Shown in pieces: positions 6,593-13,954 of a DNA stretch of 18,794 nt. The notes below the pieces were generated by a model. It was not told where the DNA came from and did no database searches. It saw nothing but the letters and a program-made list of their open reading frames with translations. How positions within the stretch are numbered: position 1 is the first letter of the stretch; each line of letters begins with the position of its first letter. A program made the position numbers and the translations under genes. Origin of the DNA: Chloroflexota bacterium (GTDB lineage Bacteria > Chloroflexota > Anaerolineae > Anaerolineales > Villigracilaceae); the NCBI GenBank assembly GCA_021812905.1, contig JAKAMM010000006.1:1-18794 (forward strand). Reading direction: 5' to 3'.

Positions 6593-7831
6593 ATGACTGG
6601 TAAAACTGTACTTATCCTGGGCGGAGGCATCGGCGGACTGGTTGCCGCTAACGAACTACGGCGTCTCCTTCCGAATGAACATCGTATCGTGTTAGTTGAG
6701 AAGAATCCTCAGCATGCTTTTGCGCCATCCTTCCTATGGCTGATGACTGGTGACCGCCAGCCTGAGCAGATCACGCGGGATGTGCGCCAGCTCGTGCGTC
6801 CTGGCGTCGAGTTGATTCTGGCCGAAGCACAGGCGATTGATCTGTCGAATCGCCGCGTACAGACCAGCGCGCAGGCGTTGAATTACGATTATCTTATCTT
6901 TGCCCTCGGTGCGGAACTAGCCCCCGGCGCCATCCCCGGTTTGGCGGAGAGTGCGCAAACCTACTACACGTTCGATGGGGCAACGAAACTGCGCGATACT
7001 TTGCGAAACTTCGGCGGTGGAAAGGTGGCTGTAGTTGTGAGCGCCCTGCCCTATAAATGCCCCGGTGCGCCGCACGAAGGCGCGATGCTCATCGCCAACA
7101 TGCTCCGCAGGCGCGGCTTGAACGAGAGCGAAGTACATCTCTTCACGCCGGAACCTCAGCCCATGCCGGTGGCGGGACCAGTTTTGGGCGATGCGGTGAA
7201 GCAAATGCTGTCAGATCGAGGCGTTGCTTTTCATCCACTGCACAAATTGACGCAAGTGGATTCAACTGCACGTAAGCTTGCCTTCGATGGACAAGGATCA
7301 TTCCGCTACGACTTGCTGATCGCCATCCCGCCTCACCGCGGGCCGCGCATCGCTCAACAAGCCGGGCTGACCAATGAGGCTGGCTGGGTCCCGGTGGATC
7401 GGGCTACCCTCCAGACCCAGCACGAAAATGTGTATGCAATCGGCGACGCGACAGCCATCTCCATTCCCGGACGCTGGAAGCCCGATGTGCCTATGATGCT
7501 GCCAAAAGCCGGTGTGTTTGCCCATGTGCAAGCGGAGGTAGTTGCGCGCCGTATCGCCGCTGAGATCGCGGGAGCAAGCGGGAAAGATAATTTTCCAGGT
7601 ATCGGCTACTGTATGCTGGAAGCAGGCGAAAATATGGCAGGATTCGCATACGGCAATTTCTTCGCTGAACCGTCGCCGCAGATCGAACTCCACAAGATGG
7701 GCAAATCCTGGCATCTCGGCAAAGTGTTGTTCGAGCAGTGGTGGCTAGCTCCCTACGGCTTAAAACGCGAGACACTGCGTTTAGCCCTATCACTTGGCGG
7801 CAGGACGCTCGGCATACCGATCAGCATTTAA
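6593..7831 (+). CDS. Sulfide:quinone oxidoreductase-like FAD flavoprotein
   Basis: This 412-residue pyridine-nucleotide-disulfide-oxidoreductase-fold protein has the N-terminal FAD site LGGGIGG (9-15) and the second FAD motif VYAIGDA (280-286). Two cysteines sit at the positions expected of the SQR/flavocytochrome-c sulfide dehydrogenase group: C156 in YKCPGAPHEGA and C340 in IGYCMLEAGE. In that family the pair attacks sulfide and holds a growing polysulfide while electrons go through FAD to quinone or cytochrome. The C terminus (about 375-408) is rich in Trp, Leu and basic residues, suiting peripheral membrane attachment. It is the last gene of the arsR-DsrE-ferredoxin operon. Quinone versus ferredoxin as electron acceptor cannot be decided here. 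Confidence 0.87.
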   Translation: MTGKTVLILGGGIGGLVAANELRRLLPNEHRIVLVEKNPQHAFAPSFLWLMTGDRQPEQITRDVRQLVRPGVELILAEAQAIDLSNRRVQTSAQALNYDYLIFALGAELAPGAIPGLAESAQTYYTFDGATKLRDTLRNFGGGKVAVVVSALPYKCPGAPHEGAMLIANMLRRRGLNESEVHLFTPEPQPMPVAGPVLGDAVKQMLSDRGVAFHPLHKLTQVDSTARKLAFDGQGSFRYDLLIAIPPHRGPRIAQQAGLTNEAGWVPVDRATLQTQHENVYAIGDATAISIPGRWKPDVPMMLPKAGVFAHVQAEVVARRIAAEIAGASGKDNFPGIGYCMLEAGENMAGFAYGNFFAEPSPQIELHKMGKSWHLGKVLFEQWWLAPYGLKRETLRLALSLGGRTLGIPISI

Positions 7832-7858
7832 TCTACCTTCGCGAATTCTTTATCAAAT

Positions 7859-7886
7859 CTTTACATCGGTGTGGGAGAATGTAAAG
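7859..7886. promoter_or_regulatory. Inverted repeat upstream of the zinc-ribbon gene
   Basis: CTTTACAT (7859-7866) and ATGTAAAG (7879-7886) are perfect 8-bp inverted arms with a 12-nt spacer, 36 bp ahead of the ATG at 7922. No T-run follows, so it is not a terminator. A protein-binding site is the likeliest reading; no clean promoter boxes were found around it. Confidence 0.4.
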
Positions 7887-7921
7887 AACGTAATTGAAAA
7901 ACTTTTGAAAGGAGAACGATT

Positions 7922-8212
7922 ATGTGCGGTTGTATGTTAATGCATGCGGCGATGGACCATGAGGGACACCAGACCTCCACCCAGCCCGCGTCTGCGCCGC
8001 AGTCCAGCGTTATGCCTGCCGCCAGCGGACAGCGATGCGCCCATTGCGGTTTCCCCCTGGGACAGGGTTTTGCTTTTTGTCCCAACTGCGGCATGAGTCT
8101 CAAAACGGCAGAGTGTTCCGCCTGCGGACAAAAGGTTGATCCGAATTGGAGCGCGTGCGCCTACTGCGGCTCTCCACTTGGCGAAGCGGAAAAACAACCA
8201 GCCCATCATTAA
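7922..8212 (+). CDS. Double zinc-ribbon protein with Cys/Met/His-rich N terminus
   Basis: This 96-residue soluble protein starts at an ATG with AAAGGAGAA ahead. The first 16 residues, MCGCMLMHAAMDHEGH, are dense in metal ligands. A Ser/Ala/Pro-rich linker (18-36) follows, then two zinc ribbons: C39xxC42 with C53xxC56, and C65xxC68 with C79xxC82. The tail ends in HH. The ligand-rich N terminus would suit copper or another soft metal, and a cupredoxin remnant lies 2.5 kb away, but no function can be assigned. It follows the SQR-like gene by 90 bp in the same direction. Confidence 0.75.
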   Translation: MCGCMLMHAAMDHEGHQTSTQPASAPQSSVMPAASGQRCAHCGFPLGQGFAFCPNCGMSLKTAECSACGQKVDPNWSACAYCGSPLGEAEKQPAHH

Positions 8213-8340
8213 GAAACCTTAAAGGTCTTTTTCCTGGGCAGAATCACTTATGAACAGTGAAATTTGTTTGGATCAGGTGCTTTTTATGCTAGGAATACCT
8301 TTAGGGTTTGTCGTGTACAGAATAAATCTCAAAGGAGTGA

Positions 8341-8667
8341 ATGATGAGCAAAGTTAATTGGACTGTGGTCGTTGTAATCAGCATTATCGCCCTGCTCGTC
8401 TTGATGTTTGGCGCAAGCTTATTGGGCGGGTGGGGCTATGGCGGTTGGGGAATGATGGGCCCGTGGATGATGGGCGGCATGATGTTCATGTGGCTGATCC
8501 CCTTTGGTTTTCTCGTTCTGACCGTATTGGGAATCGTCTGGTTCGTGCGGGCGATCGGCGGCGGAAACATTCCCCCCGCTCCTGCCCATGCCTGCCCCAA
8601 TTGCGGGCGCGGCGCGCAGGCTGATTGGAAAAACTGTCCCTACTGCGGGGCAGCGTTGGCAAAGTAA
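8341..8667 (+). CDS. Two-helix membrane protein with C-terminal zinc ribbon
   Basis: This 108-residue protein starts at paired ATG codons (8341 or 8344) after AAAGGAGTG. Helix one is at about residues 7-29 and helix two at about 49-71. The loop between them is strikingly rich in Gly, Trp and Met (GGWGYGGWGMMGPWMMGGMM). The C terminus carries one zinc ribbon, C85xxC88 with C99xxC102, similar to the ribbons of the upstream gene. The Met-rich loop could bind copper at the membrane face, but this is speculation. The two zinc-ribbon genes are 128 bp apart and probably share a role. Confidence 0.75.
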   Translation: MMSKVNWTVVVVISIIALLVLMFGASLLGGWGYGGWGMMGPWMMGGMMFMWLIPFGFLVLTVLGIVWFVRAIGGGNIPPAPAHACPNCGRGAQADWKNCPYCGAALAK

Positions 8668-8688
8668 CCTATTTTGTAAACGATAGCG

Positions 8689-8842
8689 GGGGCTGTCTAA
8701 AAAGGTGAGCAAAAACTGGGGAAAAGAGGCAGGAGACAGCGAGAGATAAAAAAACTGGCGGTCATTGGATCGCCAGTTTTTTTGTCCCCTGCTCGTTTTT
8801 ACTGCTTTTGACCCGTTTTTCATTCCCTTTTTAGACAGCCCC
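8689..8842. repeat. 154-bp palindromic (MITE-like) element
   Basis: The ends are perfect 17-bp inverted repeats, GGGGCTGTCTAAAAAGG on the left and its complement on the right. The similarity continues inward with mismatches until a central hairpin, so the whole element folds on itself. GGGGCTGTC-type ends resemble IS termini, but there is no transposase. No clear target duplication flanks it. It fills the gap between two convergent genes. Confidence 0.7.
8748..8783. terminator. Bidirectional hairpin terminator inside the palindromic element
   Basis: AAAAAAACTGGCG (8748-8760) pairs perfectly with CGCCAGTTTTTTT (8771-8783) around a 10-nt loop. A GC core followed by seven T on each strand is a classic intrinsic terminator usable from both sides. 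It lies between the plus-strand gene ending at 8667 and the minus-strand gene ending at 8857. Confidence 0.8.
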
Positions 8843-8856
8843 TGATTTTTGTTGTT

Positions 8857-9156
8857 TTATGAAGCTGGGGGAAGCGGATCGTTGTTGACCGGAACTGCGG
8901 CTTGGGGTTTCTTGCGCAAGGTTAAGAATCCAACGGCGACCGGTACAAGGACGAAGATCACCGAAAGACAGAGCAGCACATAGCCAATTGGTGCCGGAAC
9001 GGTCTGCGGCGTGGAGATGCCGCTGGAGTCGGTCACATTGATGGGCGCGCCGCTGGCAATAATGACTCCCCATACGCTGCTGAAGATTGCGGCACAGCAG
9101 CAGATCAACGCAGTCAGCACTGTTACGATAATTCCGAGGGGCCGATTGTTAGTCAT
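8857..9156 (-). CDS. Small membrane protein, unknown function
   Basis: This is a 99-residue protein with two hydrophobic segments, about residues 8-33 (including LICCCAAIFSSVWGVIIASG) and 54-79 (PIGYVLLCLSVIFVLVPVAVGFLTL). A polar loop lies between them and a Pro/Asn-rich tail follows. The frame opens at 9225, but the ATG at 9156 has AAGGAG seven bases upstream and is chosen. A run of three cysteines (CCC) in the first helix is notable. It lies 78 bp downstream of pheT; its own ribosome site and possible promoter make co-transcription uncertain. No family recognised. Confidence 0.65.
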   Translation of the reverse strand: MTNNRPLGIIVTVLTALICCCAAIFSSVWGVIIASGAPINVTDSSGISTPQTVPAPIGYVLLCLSVIFVLVPVAVGFLTLRKKPQAAVPVNNDPLPPAS

Positions 9157-9234
9157 TGTATTCTCCTTGTGAATGATATAAATAATTATACTGGTTATCA
9201 AAACGGGGCGCAAGTTTACTTGCATCCCATTTAG

Positions 9235-11850
9235 CTAGCTTCTCAACTTTGCACTAACTTCCTGTTCGAGCCGCTTCACGATCTTATTTCTGATCGCGGC
9301 GGCTTCGGCGTCGGTCATGGTTTTGTCTGGGGCCTGATATGTGAGACTATACGCCAGCGATTTTTTCCCGGCTCCGATCTGATCGCCGCGATAGACATCG
9401 AACAGGCGGATATTGCTCACGCTCTTTCCACCCGTTTGCTTGATCAGCGTTTCGACGCGTGATGCCGCAACCGATTCGTCCACGATGACGGCGATATCTT
9501 CATACATCGACGGGAATTCCGGAACAGGAGTGATTCCATACGTTGGGCTTGACCCGCGCAATGTTTCGAGATCGAATTCTGCCACCAGCACCGGAGAATC
9601 TCCAAACTCGTATTTTTCCTTCGCCAGCGGATGTAATTCGCCGAAGACGCCAACCGTCCGGCTGTCGATCATTATTTCGGCGGCCTTACCCGGGTGCAGA
9701 TATTTAACGGAATCAGTTTCAGAGTAGACAGCGTTGACGAGGCGGAGGCCACTCAAAAGGAGTTCGAGGCGGCCCTTCATGTCGAAGAAATCCAACGCAG
9801 GCGAATCTTTCACATCCCACGCCGTCGCGCTTCGCAGGCCGGTCATCACGATCGCAAGTTTGCGCGGTTCGCTGGGTAAATCGTTTTGGACAGGCTCGAA
9901 GACGGAACCGATCTCGAAGAACGAAAACGATTCGCCGAGGCGGATATTTTTCTCGAGCACATCCAGCACGGACGCGACGAGACTGCGGCGCAAAACACTT
10001 TTTTCCGGCGCGATGGGATTCGCGAGGCGGACGTAATCATGATATTGTGCGATGCGCGATTCTTTTTCGATGGAAGTCATACGATAGGTGACGACTTCCT
10101 GCAGACCGAGCGCCACCAGCAGATCGCGCAGATGCTCTTCCCATTCGTGGACGGGGTTGCCGACCTGCGGCGGAAGCGCATCAGCCATGCTGGTGGCTGG
10201 AATGTTGTCGAAGCCGTAACCGCGCGCAACTTCTTCGAGCACGTCCGCCAGACCGACCACGCCCTCGTCAATATCCATGCGATGAGAGGGCGCCGTGACC
10301 GATATTCGTGTTGCGAGATTCGATAATTCGGTATTCGAGATTCGAGATTCGACTTTCGGCTTTCGAGCTTTTCCCGATTTTCGAGTATCAAGTATCGGGT
10401 CTTTTATTTTGCATTTGAACTCAAGTTTTTCAAGCAGTTCGACAATTTCGTCCGCACTCAATTGGATGCCAAGCAAGCGCGTGACGTCTTTCGGCGTGAC
10501 GATGATGGTTGGGGCTCTCAGCTTGAGCGGATATTCATCGACAAGTCCCGGCGCGATATTTCCGCCGGACCATTCAGCCATGAGTTGAAGTCCACGCCGA
10601 ACGCCTTTATCTGCCAGCGCGGGATGCACACCGCGCGAAAAACGGAACGAGGCTTCGGACGGAAGGTTATGTTGCTTGGCCGTGCGGCGGATGTTGATGA
10701 AATTCCAGGCCGCGCCTTCGAGCAATATGTTATTTGTGTTCGCGGTGACTTCAGACTCGGCGCCGCCCATCACGCCTGCAACCGAGAGAGAGCCTTTTTC
10801 GTCGCAAACCAAAACGTTTGTGGATGTGAGCATGCGTTCCACACCATCGAGCGTGGTGAGCTTTTCGCTGTCTTTTGCGGCGCGGGTGATGATCTTGACT
10901 TTGCGGGTCGGATCGGCACTCCGACTTACGAGCACATCATAATCGAACGCATGCAGCGGCTCTCCAAGTTCAAGCATGGCGTAGTTGGTCGCGTCCACGA
11001 TATTATTGATCGGACGCATGCCTGCCAGTTTGAGTCGGCGCTGAATTTGATACGGGCTGGGTTTGATTTCCACATTGCGGATGAGTCCAGCCACGAAGCG
11101 CGGGTTGAGTTCGGGATTGGTGATCTCGATGGAAACCAAATCCTTTACTGAGGCGCCGGACGTTTTGAATTTAATTTCAGGTTTCTTCAGTTCACGTCCG
11201 GTCAACGCGGCGAGCTCACGCGCGACGCCGATCACGTTGGCGTTGCGCGCCATATTCGGCAGGATGGAAATATCCAGCACGGCATCGCCCATGTAATCGG
11301 CAAGAGACATGCCCAGCGGTGCGTCGTCGTCAAGAATGATGATGCCTTCGTGTTCTTCCGTAATGCCGAGTTCTTTTTCTGAGCAGACCATCGAATACGA
11401 ATCCACGCCGCGAATCTTGGCGCGCTTGAGCGTGGTCAGGACAAGTCCAGCGGCATGACCATCGTACAGCGTCGAGCCTTCTTTGGCATACGCGACCTTA
11501 ATCGGCCTGGCAAGTCTGCCAGTGCCTTTCAAATGGAAAATGTTCGGCGCGCCAGTCAACACGGTCTGGGATTGCTGTCCGTCATATAGATCGAGCAGAG
11601 TCAGCCGGTCCGCGTTGGGATGCGGGCCGACTTCGCGGATTTCCGCCACGACGATTTTGTCTTTGTCCCAACTAATGCCGTTGGTTTTGAACTCATGTTT
11701 CTCGCCGTCTTTATAAGCCGGCATCGGCAGACCCGCGTAGAGAATTTCATCCACTTCGAGTCCGGCCAATGTAAGTTTTCGGGCAATGTCTTCAATGGAT
11801 AAGCCATCGAGGTCAATGAAATCTTTCAGCCAGGATAGAGGTATTTTCAT
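9235..11850 (-). CDS. pheT: Phenylalanine-tRNA ligase beta subunit
   Basis: This is the beta subunit of the alpha2-beta2 enzyme that charges tRNA-Phe. It begins MKIPLSWLKDFI at an ATG with AAGGAG ahead. In order: EMAP-like tRNA-binding domain (about 64-160, VGPHPNADRLTL), B3/B4 editing domain (about 210-405, VAGVMGGAESEV), B5 domain (about 445-550), catalytic-like core (about 555-760) and C-terminal anticodon-binding FDX-ACB domain (about 775-868, PEFPSMYEDIAVIVDE). At 871 residues it is longer than the usual 800 or so. Part of the excess is a segment at about 484-515 inside B5, encoded by TTCGA-type repeat sequence. The frame stays intact, so the protein is probably functional. It is separated from pheS by an inserted gene. 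Confidence 0.97.
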   Translation of the reverse strand: MKIPLSWLKDFIDLDGLSIEDIARKLTLAGLEVDEILYAGLPMPAYKDGEKHEFKTNGISWDKDKIVVAEIREVGPHPNADRLTLLDLYDGQQSQTVLTGAPNIFHLKGTGRLARPIKVAYAKEGSTLYDGHAAGLVLTTLKRAKIRGVDSYSMVCSEKELGITEEHEGIIILDDDAPLGMSLADYMGDAVLDISILPNMARNANVIGVARELAALTGRELKKPEIKFKTSGASVKDLVSIEITNPELNPRFVAGLIRNVEIKPSPYQIQRRLKLAGMRPINNIVDATNYAMLELGEPLHAFDYDVLVSRSADPTRKVKIITRAAKDSEKLTTLDGVERMLTSTNVLVCDEKGSLSVAGVMGGAESEVTANTNNILLEGAAWNFINIRRTAKQHNLPSEASFRFSRGVHPALADKGVRRGLQLMAEWSGGNIAPGLVDEYPLKLRAPTIIVTPKDVTRLLGIQLSADEIVELLEKLEFKCKIKDPILDTRKSGKARKPKVESRISNTELSNLATRISVTAPSHRMDIDEGVVGLADVLEEVARGYGFDNIPATSMADALPPQVGNPVHEWEEHLRDLLVALGLQEVVTYRMTSIEKESRIAQYHDYVRLANPIAPEKSVLRRSLVASVLDVLEKNIRLGESFSFFEIGSVFEPVQNDLPSEPRKLAIVMTGLRSATAWDVKDSPALDFFDMKGRLELLLSGLRLVNAVYSETDSVKYLHPGKAAEIMIDSRTVGVFGELHPLAKEKYEFGDSPVLVAEFDLETLRGSSPTYGITPVPEFPSMYEDIAVIVDESVAASRVETLIKQTGGKSVSNIRLFDVYRGDQIGAGKKSLAYSLTYQAPDKTMTDAEAAAIRNKIVKRLEQEVSAKLRS
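10306..10401. repeat. TTCGA-rich microrepeat inserted in the pheT reading frame
   Basis: This stretch is built of short units of about 7 bases such as GATTCGA, GTATTCGA and GATTCGA. It encodes about 32 residues of PheT (484-515, DPILDTRKSGKARKP through SNTELSNLAT). Flanking sequence, ...EFKCKI and RISVTAPSHRMDIDEG, would join as a normal B5 domain. Related units occur at 11870-11893 and 12460-12485. Confidence 0.6.
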
Positions 11851-11869
11851 AAGGAACTCCTTCGGAGTG

Positions 11870-11893
11870 CGATATTCGCTATTCGTTATTCGA
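11870..11893. repeat. TTCG microrepeat between pheT and the four-helix-bundle gene
   Basis: GATATTCGCTATTCGTTATTCG is a run of ATTCG units like those inside pheT. It overlaps the last codons and stop of the ancestral four-helix-bundle frame, so that end of the gene may have been formed by the repeat. Confidence 0.5.
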
Positions 11894-12448
11894 GTCTGAA
11901 GACAATGATGAATTATCTTCGACTAGGTAATCTGATGGCGTTTCTCGAACAGAATAATTTGCGCCGGGTTCGTTGGCTCCCTGTTCGCTTTTCTTTAGGA
12001 AGCCAATATAGCCATTGATTAAGCGATTTAGATTTTCTCCATCAATTGCAAGGTTTGTATCTTCTCAAAAAGAAGGGGGAAGTGGGGTGTTTTGGGCGGG
12101 CGAAGCCCGCCCAAAACACCCCACACCCCGCTTTATTGAAAAGATACCAAGGTTTTTATAAAGTGTTTCAGAAATGTAACCAGCTTTGTATGCGTAAACG
12201 ATATGGCTTAACGATTCTTCGAGAGGACCACGGGCAATGTAACAAAATCTCACATTGTCTTGAAAATAGAATCGTCCGTGGCCTTCGGCAATATTAGCAG
12301 GGATGCTTTGAGATGAGCGGCGGAGTTGTTGGTTGAGCGACCATTTCTCTTCAAGCGGCAATAACGGCAATACTTCTTTATTAACATGGATCGCAAAATC
12401 CCTTGCTTTGCACCAAACATCCAGTTTTTCCAATCCGCTTATACTCAT
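11879..12448 (-). pseudogene. Four-helix-bundle protein gene (23S rRNA intervening-sequence type), interrupted by a MITE
   Basis: From ATG 12448 (GGAGG seven bases ahead) the frame reads MSISGLEKLDVWCKARDFA, then LRRSSQSIPANIAEGHGR, then LEESLSHIVYAYKAGYISET. These are the hallmarks of the four-helix-bundle family (TIGR02436 type), often called 23S rRNA-intervening-sequence proteins. After YKNL the frame enters a 91-bp palindromic element and stops at 12065, giving 127 residues with a foreign tail. Removing the element and one copy of its 8-bp duplication restores YKNLAIDGENLNRLINGYIG and continues to TAG 11879-11881, 156 residues. The truncated form may still be made but lacks the fourth helix. 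The biological role of the family is not settled. It sits, unusually, between pheS and pheT. Confidence 0.85.
12049..12155. mobile_element. 91-bp MITE-like element with 8-bp target duplication
   Basis: The element proper spans 12057-12147 and is flanked by CAAGGTTT at 12049-12056 and 12148-12155. Its ends are inverted repeats, GTATCTTCTCAAAAAGAAG on the left against GTATCTTTTCAATAAAGCG on the right (read inward). The centre is a perfect 20-bp hairpin (12082-12101 with 12105-12124) around a GAA loop. It has no coding capacity, so a transposase elsewhere must have moved it. The exact duplication and restored host frame prove insertion. Confidence 0.85.
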
Positions 12449-12459
12449 TTCGCATCCTC

Positions 12460-12485
12460 CGAATATCAAATTATCGAATATCGGC
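12460..12485. repeat. CGAATATCG microrepeat between pheS and the four-helix-bundle gene
   Basis: CGAATATCAAATTATCGAATATCG lies just upstream of the four-helix-bundle start and just after the pheS stop. It is the same microrepeat type as in pheT and at 11870-11893, so the inserted gene is bracketed by it. Confidence 0.5.
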
Positions 12486-12491
12486 TTTTGC

Positions 12492-13550
12492 CTAAAACTG
12501 CTCCAAAAATCTCATGTCGTTTCCCCAGAAATAACGAATGTCGTTGATTTTATTTCTCAACATCAACTGGCGTTCCGGGCCCATGCCAAACGCGAAACCC
12601 GAATAACGTTTCGGGTCGTACCCGCCGTTTTGTAGAACGACCGGGTGCACCATGCCGCATCCGAGAATTTCCAGCCAGCCTGAATTCTTGCAGACCTGGC
12701 AACCTTTGCCGCTACACACAAAACATTCGATGTCCATTTCGGCGGACGGTTCCGTGAACGGAAAGTATGAAGCTCGAAAACGCGAGCGCGCATTTTGTCC
12801 GAACATGCGGCGGGCGAAATCAATCAGCGTGCCTTTCAAATCGGCGAAGGTGATGTTTTCGCCAACAGCGAGTCCTTCCACCTGGTTGAATTGAATCTCC
12901 GAACGCGCAGTGATCTGCTCATGGCGAAAGCACATGCCAGGCGACGCAATGCGAATGGGTGGTGGGTTCTGCGGATTGGTGGCTGAGTATTCCAACATCG
13001 CGCGGATCTGTCCGGGTGAGGTCTGCGTGCGGAGTAAGATCGGATTGTCGCCGCGATCACCCGCCTCCACATAAAACGTATCCTGCATGTCGCGCGCGGG
13101 ATGATGCGGGGGAAAGTTAAGCTGTTGAAAATTCATCTCGTCAGTTTCGACTTCGCGCGACGTATAAACCTGAAACCCCATCTCCGCGAGAATGGATAAC
13201 ACTCGCCGCAACTGTTGGATGGATGGATGCAGGCGTCCGATGTGGACCGCGCGGCCGGGCAGTGTCACATCCGGTTTTTCCTCGCTCAACGAACACTCCA
13301 ACGCGGACCGTTTAACGGCCTCCGTTTTTTCGGCTAACGCCGCCTCGAGCGCCCCCTTGACCTTATTCGCGGCCTGCCCGATGATGGGCCGCTCCTCTTT
13401 CGACAACGCGCCAAATCCACTGAAGACCTGCATCAGCGCTGAACTGCGTCCGAGCTGGGCAATCCGCCACGCGTCGAGGGATACTGCGTCGTTCACCGAT
13501 GCCAAACTCTCCAACGCAGATTTTTCGATCTCACTTAATTTATCAATCAT
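12492..13550 (-). CDS. pheS: Phenylalanine-tRNA ligase alpha subunit
   Basis: This 352-residue catalytic alpha subunit pairs with PheT. Residues 1-85 form the N-terminal coiled-coil that contacts tRNA. The class II synthetase core follows, with motif 2 region LLRTQTSPGQIR (172-183), GMCFRHEQITARSEIQFNQVEG (205-226) and motif 3 FGMGPERQLML (321-331). A cysteine quartet, C276xxC279 and C284xxC287, forms a zinc knuckle found in a subset of bacterial PheS just before GWLEILG. The ATG at 13550 has GGAGG five bases ahead. Transcription comes from the T-box leader upstream, so expression should rise when uncharged tRNA-Phe accumulates. Confidence 0.97.
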   Translation of the reverse strand: MIDKLSEIEKSALESLASVNDAVSLDAWRIAQLGRSSALMQVFSGFGALSKEERPIIGQAANKVKGALEAALAEKTEAVKRSALECSLSEEKPDVTLPGRAVHIGRLHPSIQQLRRVLSILAEMGFQVYTSREVETDEMNFQQLNFPPHHPARDMQDTFYVEAGDRGDNPILLRTQTSPGQIRAMLEYSATNPQNPPPIRIASPGMCFRHEQITARSEIQFNQVEGLAVGENITFADLKGTLIDFARRMFGQNARSRFRASYFPFTEPSAEMDIECFVCSGKGCQVCKNSGWLEILGCGMVHPVVLQNGGYDPKRYSGFAFGMGPERQLMLRNKINDIRYFWGNDMRFLEQF

Positions 13551-13568
13551 TCATGCCTCCGATATTTA

Positions 13569-13644
13569 TGTCATTGCGAGGCGTTTTTTGCCGAAGCAAT
13601 CTCCATTTGAATATGGGATTGCTTCTCGAAGACTCGCAATGACA
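13569..13644. repeat. TGTCATTGCGAG palindromic repeat, copy 1
   Basis: TGTCATTGCGAG (13569-13580) is matched by its exact complement CTCGCAATGACA (13633-13644), with GAAGCAATCTCC and GGGATTGCTTC inverted inside. It is a 76-bp dispersed palindrome lying between the pheS start and the T-box terminator. A second copy is at 18556-18680. Confidence 0.8.
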
Positions 13645-13650
13645 TTGGCA

Positions 13651-13684
13651 AATAAAACCTCCCGTCCACAAATGGGACGGGAGG
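13651..13684 (-). terminator. T-box-controlled intrinsic terminator of pheS
   Basis: On the minus strand CCTCCCGTCC pairs with GGACGGGAGG (10 bp, 7-nt loop) followed by TTTTATT. It lies directly after the T-box sequence, the normal position of the terminator that competes with the antiterminator. Confidence 0.9.
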
Positions 13685-13946
13685 AAGATTCCCGTGGTAC
13701 CACCCAAGTTGACTCACATGAGTCCGCTTTGCGCCGACGATCATCGGCCTCCTGTGTAACGTCAGGATGACGGCTCAGACTACCAACGTGACACGTGATA
13801 CTTGACACACTATTCACCTGAGCAGCTCAAGAGGGAACTTCGGTTGGTTTCCGTCGAGCGCAAGTTGCAGCCTTGCTCCTGCGCTTCTCTGGCAGCGTTT
13901 ACCGACCTACTTTCCTCTGTCATTGCCTTTATATAGGCTCGCCTGT
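13651..13946 (-). promoter_or_regulatory. T-box riboswitch leader, specific for tRNA-Phe
   Basis: The leader shows the conserved T-box TGGGTGGTACCACGGG (13690-13706, minus strand) ahead of the terminator. Stem I starts with AGAGGAAAGTAGG, including the AGUA S-turn, and closes with CCTCT. Opposite the AGUA the sequence GAAGTTCCCTCT places UUC, a Phe codon, as the specifier (13835-13837). This agrees with the downstream gene. Uncharged tRNA-Phe should pair with UUC and the T-box bulge and let transcription run into pheS. Confidence 0.92.
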
Positions 13947-13954
13947 TGGTTCCT

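Noticed and set aside
8250..8357. A 35-codon plus-strand frame (MNSEICLDQVLFML...) ahead of the membrane zinc-ribbon gene
   Set aside because: No ribosome site, and its end overlaps the next gene's start; could be a leader peptide, but nothing supports it.
13192..13770. 192-codon plus-strand frame across pheS and the T-box
   Set aside because: Antisense shadow of pheS and of a structured leader; no protein-like features.
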